Below, one piece after another: positions 14,910 to 22,085 of a DNA stretch of 28,115 nucleotides. The notes under the pieces are model-generated. The model was not told the DNA's origin, did no database searches, and saw nothing but the letters and a program-made list of their open reading frames with translations. The first letter of the stretch is position 1. Each line of letters starts with the position of its first letter. Source of the stretch: Bermanella sp034110565 (GTDB taxonomy: Bacteria; Pseudomonadota; Gammaproteobacteria; Pseudomonadales; Oceanobacteraceae); the NCBI GenBank assembly GCA_034110565.1, contig JAWUYY010000019.1, positions 1-28,115 of the forward strand. The letters run 5' to 3'. The translations under genes and the position numbers were made by a program.

Positions 14910-15341
14910 TTATTGACAGTACTCCAAGGTCGGCGGCCTTGCCGCCTTCTGAGTATCCAGCATCCAGTTTGGTACTAGGGTGTAATCCTTAGTGCGGGTA
15001 ACTATTGAATGGCCTGTATTGACTACTATGCCAATGATCTTGTGTATATCTTCTCCGTACTTTGAAGCCTTTTCTTTTAGTAAGTGCATTGCTCTGAAGG
15101 GCAATTTTTTACGGCCAACAAATAAGCCACCATTGGCTCGTATGTATTCGGCATAACTGCCTTCATCTGCCGCTTTACGAGCTTGCTCAGCTTGCTTGGG
15201 ATACTTTTCAGTAGTGCTTCAGGTCGCCTTCTAAACTCCCTGTAAACCATCTAGGGTATGTTACCAATGGTTTGGAACTGACGAATTCGCCAAGTCGAGG
15301 CCCGCATCTTTTGTTCGTTAAACCATAACTTATCCACCGTG
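14910..15341 (-). pseudogene. Remnant of a P2-type phage replication endonuclease (gpA), C-terminal part
   Basis: Reading the minus strand gives three homologous pieces in different states. From about 15341 to 15251 an open segment contains STWRIRQFQTIGNIP and then a TAG. The same frame continues MVYREFRRRPEALL, and the reading then shifts frame. From 15218 to 14910 an open segment without a start contains ARKAADEGSYAEYIRANGG, then LFVGRKKLPFR, SKYGEDIHKIIGIV and TRTKDYTLVP. The order IRQF-x-IGG, VYRELRR, AAD-GDW-YV-MGG, GPFV-RR, YGE, KGV, TR---W is that of the C-terminal end of gpA-like rolling-circle replication proteins, as I remember it. At least one stop and one frameshift make it non-functional. 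It marks a phage or satellite origin for the island. Confidence 0.68.
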
Positions 15342-15462
15342 GCCACATTTTGGTATAGCGTCTACTTATCCTGTCCTGTTCTGAAATACCTCAAGTTATA
15401 ACCATCTTTTCAGCACATCCCCCATTGAGCCTACTCACGGCGGTGACTTTTAATAAATAGAC
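15342..15462. other. Unassigned junction sequence between island remnant and zinc locus
   Basis: Short stop codons occur in all frames I followed, and I recognise no gene. It may be further decayed phage sequence. No copy of the tRNA 3' end was found here, so the right boundary of the island is not defined. Confidence 0.4.
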
Positions 15463-15492
15463 TTTACAGCCTAAAATGATACGTTGTATCAT
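15463..15492 (+). promoter_or_regulatory. Promoter with inferred Zur operator, zinc operon
   Basis: A perfect palindrome ATGATAC-GTT-GTATCAT covers 15476-15492. A -35 candidate TTTACA (15463-15468) and a -10 TATCAT (15487-15492) are 18 bases apart, so the palindrome would block the -10. The same palindrome with another centre lies at 19935. Both precede zinc-homeostasis genes and zur is in this operon, so Zur is the likely ligand. The sequence differs from the enteric Zur consensus, so this is inference from recurrence and context. Confidence 0.75.
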
Positions 15493-15531
15493 ATCGAAAC
15501 TGTAAGCCTATATTTAATTGGAGTTATCCTC

Positions 15532-16731
15532 ATGACGAAACTACCTGTGACTGTGCTCTCGGGGTTTCTGGGTGCCGGTAAAACAACCGTTCTTAGTCAT
15601 ATCCTTAACAACCGTCAGGGTAAAAAAGTCGCGGTTATCGTAAATGATATGAGTGAAATCAATATCGATGCCGCGCTTGTTCAAAACGAGGTATCGTTAA
15701 ACCGCAGTGATGAAAAGCTGGTGGAAATGAGCAATGGCTGTATTTGTTGCACTCTACGAGAAGACCTTTTAATTGAGGTCAACAAGCTCGCACAAGATAA
15801 ACGTTTTGATTATTTGGTGATTGAATCCACTGGCATTTCTGAGCCCCTGCCCGTGGCTGAAACCTTCACCTTTGCCGATGAAGACGGCGTGTCATTATCT
15901 GACGTGGCCACCTTGGATACCATGGTGACGGTTGTGGATGCAGTAAACTTTTTGAAAGATTATGACGAAGCCAAATCCTTACAAGACACCACAGAATCAC
16001 TGGGTGAAGAAGACGAGCGCAGTGTCGCCGACTTGCTTGTGGATCAAGTTGAATTTGCCGATGTGATTCTGATTAGTAAAACAGACCTAGCCTCAAGCGA
16101 CGATGTTAACCGCCTAACCGCCATTATTAAGACGCTTAATACCCATGCCAGAGTCATCCCTATCTCCAAAGGCAAGGTCAATATTGATGATGTGCTAGAT
16201 ACAGGCCTGTTCGATTTTGAGCGTGCGCAACAAGCCCCTGGCTGGCTAAAAGAAATGCGCGGCGAACACGTGCCAGAAACGGAAGAATACGGTATTAGCA
16301 GTTTTACCTATGTGGCGCGTCGGCCTTTTGACCCAGAAAAATTCCATCATTTCCTTCACAACATGGAGCCATTTGGAAAACTACTGCGCTCCAAAGGTTT
16401 CTTTTGGTTAGCCACTCGCCCTGAGTTTGCAGGACAATGGAGCCAAGCTGGCGGCATCGCACACTATGGGTTTGCAGGCATGTTTTGGAAGGCGGTTCCC
16501 AAAGCCAATTGGCCCACAGATGACGAATATTTAGCGTCCATACAAGAGCAATGGGTTGAGCCTTTTGGTGACATGCGTCAAGAACTGGTATTCATAGGTC
16601 AAAACTTAAATCAAGCCGCCATGACCGCTGCGCTTGATGCCTGTTTATTACCGGAAGAGGATGTATTAAAAGGCAGAGAATACTGGGAAACCCTGAGTGA
16701 TCCTTTTCCTACATGGGAGCAGGTAGCATGA
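15532..16731 (+). CDS. COG0523-family GTPase, Zur-associated zinc metallochaperone (ZigA/YeiR-like)
   Basis: 399 residues from ATG 15532, which has GGAG 7 bases upstream; a longer TTG reading begins inside the operator and is rejected. The Walker A motif is GFLGAGKT (11-18), and the family's metal-binding CxCC is C70-I71-C72-C73 in NGCICCTLRED. ESTGISEP (98-105) and a SKTD base-recognition motif (Ser for the usual Asn) follow. The C-terminal COG0523 domain contains FHHFLHN and a long Trp-rich stretch. Zur-regulated members of this family are thought to deliver zinc to client enzymes under starvation. It is first in an operon with DUF1826, DUF2796 and zur, overlapping the next gene by 4 bases. 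Confidence 0.92.
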   Translation: MTKLPVTVLSGFLGAGKTTVLSHILNNRQGKKVAVIVNDMSEINIDAALVQNEVSLNRSDEKLVEMSNGCICCTLREDLLIEVNKLAQDKRFDYLVIESTGISEPLPVAETFTFADEDGVSLSDVATLDTMVTVVDAVNFLKDYDEAKSLQDTTESLGEEDERSVADLLVDQVEFADVILISKTDLASSDDVNRLTAIIKTLNTHARVIPISKGKVNIDDVLDTGLFDFERAQQAPGWLKEMRGEHVPETEEYGISSFTYVARRPFDPEKFHHFLHNMEPFGKLLRSKGFFWLATRPEFAGQWSQAGGIAHYGFAGMFWKAVPKANWPTDDEYLASIQEQWVEPFGDMRQELVFIGQNLNQAAMTAALDACLLPEEDVLKGREYWETLSDPFPTWEQVA

Positions 16732-17423
16732 ACTCAGTGGCATCCAATTATGAATTGGAATCAACTGAGCTAGCTATGCCATTGATGGGCATTCCAAATG
16801 CTCAAATTGGGGAAACACCGGACGTATTAGCTGACATTTACCAGCAGGATTCTAATATTGTTATTTGGCAAAGAAATCTTTCTGACGAATTGGCTCAAGC
16901 GGTAAATGAATTACTTGATAAAAACACCAGCCTGAAAACCCAGCTTGCCATTAGCCCGCAATATGCCAGTGCAAAAATTAATGAGGCACTTGGCAATACT
17001 AAAAGCTCGGCCATTTTAAGCGAAGACATCGCCCAGTTAGTGGATATGTTTTGTAGCCTATTTGACTTAAAATTTGCAGGCTTACGCTTAACCGCATTAG
17101 ACCGTGCTATGTGCCCCCGCTTTCATGTGGACAAGGTCCCTTGTCGCCTAGTCACCACATACCAAGGGGTTGGGTCGCAGTGGTTGCCGAATAATCAAGT
17201 TGATCGAAGCAAACTTGGAGCTGGCAACCAAGGCAAGCCTGATGAGCTATCGGGTTTATTCCCTAAAATGTCTGATATTCAACAGCTAAAACAAGGGGAT
17301 GTGGCATTATTAAAAGGCGAGAATTGGGAGGGCAATGAAGGCTCTGGGCTCGTACACCGCTCACCTCAATTACCTAACAGTACTCGTCGTTTATTACTAA
17401 CATTAGATTTTATTGAGCAATAA
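16728..17423 (+). CDS. DUF1826 protein, possible Fe(II)/2-oxoglutarate oxygenase-like fold
   Basis: 231 residues from ATG 16728, chosen over an upstream ATG (16713) because it overlaps the preceding stop as ATGA with AGG in front. The C-terminal half has CPRFHVDKVPCRLVTTYQG and later GSGLVHRSP...RRLLLTLDF, which I recognise as DUF1826, commonly placed beside COG0523 GTPases. H133-x-D135, then H210, then R220/R221 ten or eleven residues later, is the iron and co-substrate pattern of double-stranded beta-helix Fe(II)/2-oxoglutarate oxygenases. The protein looks cytoplasmic (no signal peptide). No function is established; the oxygenase reading is my inference from motif spacing and the beta-rich context. 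Confidence 0.82.
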   Translation: MNSVASNYELESTELAMPLMGIPNAQIGETPDVLADIYQQDSNIVIWQRNLSDELAQAVNELLDKNTSLKTQLAISPQYASAKINEALGNTKSSAILSEDIAQLVDMFCSLFDLKFAGLRLTALDRAMCPRFHVDKVPCRLVTTYQGVGSQWLPNNQVDRSKLGAGNQGKPDELSGLFPKMSDIQQLKQGDVALLKGENWEGNEGSGLVHRSPQLPNSTRRLLLTLDFIEQ

Positions 17424-17446
17424 CCCGCTCATTTTAGGGAGCCAAG

Positions 17447-18034
17447 ATGAACAAGTGTTTTATAACAGCATTCGTACTTTTTATTGCATTGGCCACCAAT
17501 GCTTATGCTCAAGAGCACAATCAAACATTAAAAGCCCATGTGCATGGTTTATCTGAGCTGACCCTTGTGATTGAAGGCAATCAGGTTGAAATTCAACTAA
17601 CGTCTCCAGCAATGGATTTAGTGGGATTTGAATATGAGGCCAACACAAAAAAAGATGTCGCTATGGTGGAAAATGCTGCGTCTAAATTACAGCAACATGA
17701 TACACTTTTCGTGTTTTCTGGGACGTCTTGCAAACACCTTGCTACATCCATAGATACAAGTGACCTCATCAAAAGTCAGCATCATGACGATATGGAACAT
17801 GACAAGCATGACAATCACAAGGGACACGATGATCATGAGGAACACGAGAGTCACCACAGCGAAATAACAGCAAATTATCAATACACCTGTGAGCAGAGCG
17901 CTTTATTATCGTCAATTAAAGTGGGCTTATTTGAGTTATTCCCTAATATTCATAAAATCCATACCATGTGGATTAAACAAAACAAACAGGGCTCCGACGC
18001 CATTTTAGCTAATCACCCTGTTATTCAATTTTAG
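17447..18034 (+). CDS. Periplasmic His-rich zinc-binding protein, DUF2796 (ZrgA/ZrmA-like)
   Basis: 195 residues. The signal peptide is residues 1-21 (ends AYA before QEHNQ). The conserved DUF2796 opening is AHVHGLSELTLVIEGNQ with SPAMDLVGFE. Residues 112-138 form a His/Asp/Glu-rich loop with about eleven histidines, a typical zinc-collecting segment. Proteins of this family belong to Zur-regulated zinc-uptake clusters (ZrgA of Vibrio cholerae, PA4063 of Pseudomonas aeruginosa, from memory). Here it sits between DUF1826 and zur, while its presumed ABC partners are 2 kb downstream under a separate operator. GGGAG precedes the ATG. Confidence 0.9.
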   Translation: MNKCFITAFVLFIALATNAYAQEHNQTLKAHVHGLSELTLVIEGNQVEIQLTSPAMDLVGFEYEANTKKDVAMVENAASKLQQHDTLFVFSGTSCKHLATSIDTSDLIKSQHHDDMEHDKHDNHKGHDDHEEHESHHSEITANYQYTCEQSALLSSIKVGLFELFPNIHKIHTMWIKQNKQGSDAILANHPVIQF

Positions 18035-18042
18035 GCCTTTAT

Positions 18043-18504
18043 ATGAGTCGTATTGACAGTATCATTCAACACGCCGAACAGCATTGTAAAGACCACGGTG
18101 CGCGTTTAACGGCAAAAAGAAAGCAAATATTGGCTCAGCTTATTCAGTCGAATAAAGCCTTGTCTGCCTATGAATTGATCGACCTTTATAAAGATCAATA
18201 CAATGAAAAAATACCAGCCATGTCGGTGTATCGCATTTTAGAATTTTTAGAAGGCGAACACTTGGTACACAAACTTAATCTGGCCAATAAATATGTGGCG
18301 TGCGCACACATTAGTTGTGATCATAGCCATGGTGTTCAGCAATTTTTAATTTGCGGCAATTGCAGCAAGGTTAAAGAGGTAAGCATCAGTCAATCCACCA
18401 TTTCTGAATTAAACGAAACCGTCAAAGATGCTGGCTATCAATTGGTTAGCCCGCAAATTGAAGTTAATTGTTTATGTAATGATTGCGTTCTAAAAGCTGC
18501 ATAA
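18043..18504 (+). CDS. zur: Zinc uptake regulator Zur (Fur family)
   Basis: 153 residues. A winged-helix DNA-binding domain covers about 15-80 (LTAKRKQIL, SAYELIDLYK, MSVYRILEFLE). The dimerisation domain has the structural zinc cysteines C104/C107 (CGNC) and C145/C148 (CNDC). H76, C87, H94/H96 and nearby Glu residues match the regulatory site of E. coli Zur, and the MSVYRILEFL recognition helix is Zur-like rather than Fur-like. It starts 8 bases after DUF2796, so it is read from the operator at 15476 and is probably autoregulated. With zinc it represses; under starvation it releases the operon. Confidence 0.93.
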   Translation: MSRIDSIIQHAEQHCKDHGARLTAKRKQILAQLIQSNKALSAYELIDLYKDQYNEKIPAMSVYRILEFLEGEHLVHKLNLANKYVACAHISCDHSHGVQQFLICGNCSKVKEVSISQSTISELNETVKDAGYQLVSPQIEVNCLCNDCVLKAA

Positions 18505-18519
18505 AAACATAGACGATGC

Positions 18520-18675
18520 CTATCCAACTTAACCTTTAATACCGATGGTTTAATCTCTGTTATTACTCAGTGCTATCAAACAGGTGAAGTTTTAATACAA
18601 GCTTGGATGAATCGTACGGCCGTATAAAAAGCCTTAGAAACCAATACCGCCATGCCGTTGGTATTTGACCGATAA
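18520..18675 (+). pseudogene. Remnant of a hisI-type gene (phosphoribosyl-AMP cyclohydrolase paralogue)
   Basis: Frame 3 from 18520 reads ...LTFNTDGLISVITQCYQT, then GEVLIQAWMNRTAV, a TAA, then KALETNTAMPLVFDR and a second TAA. This aligns with the HisI N-terminus (TDGL-PVI-Q----GEVLML--MN-EAL-KTLE-G----FSR). No in-frame ATG, an internal stop and loss of the Cys/His metal-binding C-terminal half show a pseudogene. Zur-regulated hisI2 paralogues beside COG0523 genes are a known pattern, which fits its place between zur and the gamma-carbonic anhydrase. Confidence 0.72.
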
Positions 18676-18720
18676 TTAAAATATTTATTACTCAATTGAA
18701 AATCCATTACAAGGAAGAGC

Positions 18721-19281
18721 ATGCTTAGAAAAAATCCATCCGGTCATTACCCTACTGTGTCAGAAGAAGCATTCGTTGACCCTACGGCTATTATTTGTGG
18801 TCACGTTATTATTGAAGATAACGTATTTGTTGGCCCTTATGCGGTTATCCGTGCAGACGAAGTGGATAGCACGGGCAATATGCAGCCTATCATTATTCAA
18901 CAAGGCTCAAACATTCAAGATGGCGTGGTTATTCACTCTAAAGCGGGCGCCGCAGTTACAATCGGTATTCGAACGTCCATTGCCCATCGATCAATTATTC
19001 ACGGCCCGTGTCATATTGGCGACGATGTATTTATTGGATTTAATACGGTTGTATTCAGATCTCACATTGGTAACGGCTGTGTGGTTCGTCATAATTGTGT
19101 GATTGACGGCGTTGACTTACCCAATGAATACCATGTACCACCTATGATGAATATTGGGCTTGGCTTTGATCTTGAATCGATTGAGAAAGTACCGGCTGAA
19201 TATGCCAGTTTTTCTGAGTCTGTCATATCCGCCAACCACACACTTGTGCAAGGTTATAAAAAGTTATCTAACGAATTCTAA
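18721..19281 (+). CDS. Gamma-class carbonic anhydrase-like hexapeptide protein (Zur-regulon paralogue type)
   Basis: 186-residue left-handed beta-helix protein with repeated hexapeptides (AIICGHVIIEDNVFVGPYAVIRAD). The three metal ligands of gamma-carbonic anhydrases are present as H72 (VVIHS), H89 (IAHR) and H94 (IIHG). AAGGAAGAG precedes the ATG. Gamma-CA paralogues occur in Zur regulons next to COG0523 genes, where they are thought to replace zinc enzymes or use another metal (iron, cobalt). It follows the hisI remnant and probably shares the zinc-operon transcript; no separate operator was found. Carbonic anhydrase activity is not assured, since many members of the fold lack it. Confidence 0.85.
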   Translation: MLRKNPSGHYPTVSEEAFVDPTAIICGHVIIEDNVFVGPYAVIRADEVDSTGNMQPIIIQQGSNIQDGVVIHSKAGAAVTIGIRTSIAHRSIIHGPCHIGDDVFIGFNTVVFRSHIGNGCVVRHNCVIDGVDLPNEYHVPPMMNIGLGFDLESIEKVPAEYASFSESVISANHTLVQGYKKLSNEF

Positions 19282-19313
19282 ATATTTAGAAAAAAACCAT
19301 AGATCAAACAACG

Positions 19314-19895
19314 TTAATTTTGTTTATAGGGCTCAAACGATTTCATCCACATACTATATGAAGAGGTTGCAATATCGTTTTCAGTTAACGATGTTTTTAT
19401 GATCCCTGTAATCCAAAACGGATCATATAGGTTCTTAAGCTCAATGCCCTTTGGGTACTTAACATAAATAATTTGATTAGGCGGTGGTGGCGGCACATGA
19501 ATACATGCGCCAAAAAATGGCACTAAAAAAAACTCTGTCACCACCTGATTATCATCAAATTCTAACGGTACAATGAAACCCGGGATTCTTATGAGTTTAC
19601 CATTCATTTCCGTGACAACACGGGTGGATACCAAGGCTTGTTGATAAGGATCATTTTTATCCACAGGTATATCACTTTGAAACTGACCGCTGATTTGGTC
19701 TTCAGGGGAGCCGTCTTCAATTTCGTCAATATAGCTGGGCGGCTTCAGTAATGCCTCTAAGTCCTCTTTGGGCATTAAATCTGTCCATTCAATTGTCTTA
19801 AACTCAGCTGCGAAGGCGATACTTGATTGACCAAAAACGGATAGCATCAATAAAGCAATACTCATGAGAGTCGATCTGCTTATTTGCGGCATCAT
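19314..19895 (-). CDS. Exported DUF3299 protein of the zinc-uptake cluster (ZrmD-like)
   Basis: 193 residues from ATG 19895 (AGG 8 bases upstream); a GTG reading three codons earlier is less likely. A signal peptide ends about residue 30 (IAFA before AEF). The conserved core IPGFIVPLEFDD...VTEFFLVPFFGACIHVPPPPPNQ is the DUF3299 signature. The partner genes of this family are DUF2796 and an ABC ATPase/permease pair in Vibrio and Pseudomonas zinc-uptake clusters (memory). It is divergent from the ABC genes across a shared operator and convergent with the gamma-CA gene, 32 bases away. Molecular role unknown; probably periplasmic or membrane-associated. Confidence 0.88.
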   Translation of the reverse strand: MMPQISRSTLMSIALLMLSVFGQSSIAFAAEFKTIEWTDLMPKEDLEALLKPPSYIDEIEDGSPEDQISGQFQSDIPVDKNDPYQQALVSTRVVTEMNGKLIRIPGFIVPLEFDDNQVVTEFFLVPFFGACIHVPPPPPNQIIYVKYPKGIELKNLYDPFWITGIIKTSLTENDIATSSYSMWMKSFEPYKQN

Positions 19896-19934
19896 ACGTG
19901 GCACCTAAACTTAAACTATGGGTTTTATGATTCA

Positions 19935-19951
19935 ATGATACACTGTATCAT
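19935..19951. promoter_or_regulatory. Inferred Zur operator between divergent DUF3299 and ABC genes
   Basis: Palindrome ATGATAC-ACT-GTATCAT, with both 7-bp arms identical to those at 15476-15492. On - the half-site TATCAT pairs with TTTTGA (19958-19963) at 17-base spacing as a promoter for DUF3299; on + TATCAT (19946-19951) has only a weak -35. One site would control both directions. Confidence 0.75.
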
Positions 19952-19994
19952 TAAAATTCAAAACTAAATTCCCCCCTAATAGCTGAGGGATACT

Positions 19995-20672
19995 ATGGCT
20001 ATTGAGCTTTCTAATGTGCGCTTTTTCTATCCAGAACAGCCCAACGAACTAATATTAGACATACCTTCTTGGTCTTTGCCTAGTGGTGAACAAGCCTTTA
20101 TTCACGGCCCTTCTGGCTCAGGAAAGTCCACACTGCTGAGTTTACTAAGTGGGTTAATCAAACCCACCAGTGGGCAACTAAGCGTACTTGGGCAACGCTT
20201 GGATCAAATGACTCAACGCCAACGAGATCAATTTAGAGCGACCAATATAGGCTATGTTTTCCAACAGTTTAATTTAATTCCGTATTTGAATGCATTTGAT
20301 AATATATTGCTCGCCAGCCAGTTTTCAAAGCATAAACAATCAACCATAAATGAAGACATTCAATCATTATTAATTGCGCTGAATATTGATAAAACACATT
20401 GGTACAAACCAACCCGCACCCTAAGTCAGGGGCAGCAGCAACGTGTGGCCATCGCACGCGCACTGATCAACAAGCCTAAATTACTCATAGCAGACGAGCC
20501 CACTTCATCACTTGATGCTAACAACCGAGATGCTTTTATGAAGCTTCTCATGCCAATTGTGGATAGTACTAACATGACATTGGTATTCGTCAGCCATGAT
20601 TTATCGTTATCCCATTATTTCAATAGGGTTGAATCTTTAAGCGATATTAACCCATCCCAGGAGCCAAAATAA
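19995..20672 (+). CDS. ABC transporter ATP-binding protein of the zinc-uptake cluster (LolD/MacB type)
   Basis: 225-residue ATPase. Walker A is GPSGSGKST (38-46), the Q-loop is YVFQQF (87-92), the signature is LSQGQ (143-147), Walker B is LLIADE (163-168) and the switch histidine is H201 in VSHD. The LolD/MacB subfamily is indicated by length and its pairing with an FtsX-type permease. GAGGGA stands before the ATG. The stop overlaps the permease start (TAATG). From context it energises the Zrg/Zrm-like system with DUF2796 and DUF3299; direct zinc transport by an FtsX-type permease is not proved, and mechanical work on a periplasmic or lipoprotein partner is an alternative. Confidence 0.9.
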   Translation: MAIELSNVRFFYPEQPNELILDIPSWSLPSGEQAFIHGPSGSGKSTLLSLLSGLIKPTSGQLSVLGQRLDQMTQRQRDQFRATNIGYVFQQFNLIPYLNAFDNILLASQFSKHKQSTINEDIQSLLIALNIDKTHWYKPTRTLSQGQQQRVAIARALINKPKLLIADEPTSSLDANNRDAFMKLLMPIVDSTNMTLVFVSHDLSLSHYFNRVESLSDINPSQEPK

Positions 20673-21916
20673 TGCTCGCCAAACTTGCACTTAAAAGTTT
20701 ACTGGATCGAAAAGGCTCCGTCGTACTTTCACTTTTGGCTATGACTGTGAGTATTTTTGTATTGCTTGGCATCGAGCATATTCGCCACCAGACAAAAGAA
20801 AGTTTTTCTAATACGGTTTCTGGTGTTGATCTTATTGTGGGCGCAAGAACCAGCAGCCTAAATTTACTTATGTATTCGGTGTTTAGGGTCGGCTCTCCCA
20901 CCAATAATATTCATTGGAAAACCTATGAAACCATTGCCAATAACAGCAAGGTGAAATGGGCTATTCCCATCTCTCTTGGAGACTCTCACAAGGGTTATCG
21001 CGTAATGGGCACGACCAAGGATTATTTTCAGTATTTCAGCTATGGCCAACAACATCATCTAACCTTTGCCAAAGGTCAGCCGTTTGATCATACCTTTGGT
21101 GTGGTACTGGGCTCAGAGGTGGCTAAGAAATTAGATTATCAGCTAGGGGATAAGATTGTTCTGGCCCATGGCATCGCTAAAACCAGTTTTAGCATGCATG
21201 ATGACAAACCCTTTACTGTGGTTGGTATTTTAAACGCCACAGGCACCCCTATTGATCAAACCTTACATGTGAGTCTTCAAGGCATAGAAGCCATTCACCT
21301 TGATTGGCAACAAGGCGTTAAAATCCATAGCCATTCTTCTAACCTAAGTGAATCAGAGCTCTCTAAACTGCAACCCAAAAGCATCACGGCATTTATGCTG
21401 GGGCTTAAATCAAAAATGGCAACATTTACATTACAACGGGCCATTAATGAATACTCAAAAGAACCCATTGTTGCGATTTTACCAGGAGTGGCTTTGTCTG
21501 AACTGTGGCAGATGATGAGCATTTTAGAAAATACTCTATTATTAGTTTCGGTATTAGTTTTTGTTTCAGCCTGCCTAGGTGTCAGTGCCATGCTGTTAGC
21601 GTCTATTCGTGAACGTCGTCGTGAAATTCAGCTGCTGCGTATTATTGGTGCCCCACCTTATTATTTATTTTTACTCATTCAGCTAGAGGCACTTTTTATT
21701 ACATTATTGAGCTGTGCTTTAGGAGCGGGGCTTTTAGCGAGTAGCCTTTTCTTCTTGCGGGATTTTTTAGTATCCAATTTTGGAATCAATATTGAAATAA
21801 ATTTGCTGACACAAAATACTCTATATTTGCTCTGTGCTGTGATTGCTACATCCATGGTTATTGCGGCTATCCCCTCTTTAAGCGGGTATCGGCAAGCAAG
21901 AATGATTCGGGATTAA
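20672..21916 (+). CDS. FtsX-like ABC permease of the zinc-uptake cluster
   Basis: 414 residues with the MacB/LolC topology: one N-terminal membrane segment (about 17-37), a large periplasmic domain (about 40-285), and three C-terminal segments forming the FtsX domain (from LLLVSVLVFVSACLGVSAML, through the IQLEALFITLLS segment, to LYLLCAVIATSMVIAAIPSL). The cytoplasmic RERRREIQLLRIIGAPP stretch is the coupling region typical of FtsX permeases. Translationally coupled to the ATPase. Same operator control as that gene. Confidence 0.9.
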   Translation: MLAKLALKSLLDRKGSVVLSLLAMTVSIFVLLGIEHIRHQTKESFSNTVSGVDLIVGARTSSLNLLMYSVFRVGSPTNNIHWKTYETIANNSKVKWAIPISLGDSHKGYRVMGTTKDYFQYFSYGQQHHLTFAKGQPFDHTFGVVLGSEVAKKLDYQLGDKIVLAHGIAKTSFSMHDDKPFTVVGILNATGTPIDQTLHVSLQGIEAIHLDWQQGVKIHSHSSNLSESELSKLQPKSITAFMLGLKSKMATFTLQRAINEYSKEPIVAILPGVALSELWQMMSILENTLLLVSVLVFVSACLGVSAMLLASIRERRREIQLLRIIGAPPYYLFLLIQLEALFITLLSCALGAGLLASSLFFLRDFLVSNFGINIEINLLTQNTLYLLCAVIATSMVIAAIPSLSGYRQARMIRD

Positions 21917-21918
21917 TG

Positions 21919-21954
21919 AACATAATAAGAGTCGTTTAGATTTTCTATTATGTT
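21919..21954. repeat. AT-rich inverted repeat after the permease gene
   Basis: AACATAATA (21919-21927) and TATTATGTT (21946-21954) are perfect 9-bp arms around an 18-base centre. No T tract follows, so it may be a weak 3' mRNA hairpin. Confidence 0.4.
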
Positions 21955-22016
21955 TGACTCTAATGAGTTTGAACCAGATGACTCAGCGTCTAGAATCTTT
22001 TTTAAACCTTCTAAAC

Positions 22017-22061
22017 AAAAAAACCAACATGAAGTAAGTTGAAAGACTTACTCCATGTTGG
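22017..22061 (-). terminator. Rho-independent terminator of pgm
   Basis: CCAACATG/CATGTTGG plus AGTAAGT/ACTTACT (one A/C mismatch) form a long stem with a 6-base loop. On the minus strand it is followed by a run of seven Ts (22017-22023). Confidence 0.85.
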
Positions 22062-22085
22062 CTTTAAATCTGGTGAAGTGAAACC

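Noticed and set aside
14932..14946. Hairpin GGCGGC-CTT-GCCGCC as terminator of the RES gene
   Set aside because: No T tract follows on the plus strand, and it lies within the gpA remnant's former coding sequence; possible but not supported.
14910..15104. Intact small minus-strand gene of 64 codons
   Set aside because: It starts only at a TTG, and the homologous frame continues upstream without a start until a stop; it is the tail of a broken gpA-type gene.
11294..15480. Flanking direct repeat (attL/attR) of the tRNA 3' end
   Set aside because: I looked for the last 20 bases of the tRNA on the right side of the island and saw no convincing copy.
15484..15531. Longer N-terminus of the COG0523 GTPase from a TTG
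   Set aside because: That start lies inside the inferred operator and -10; ATG 15532 has GGAG at proper distance and gives the family's usual start.
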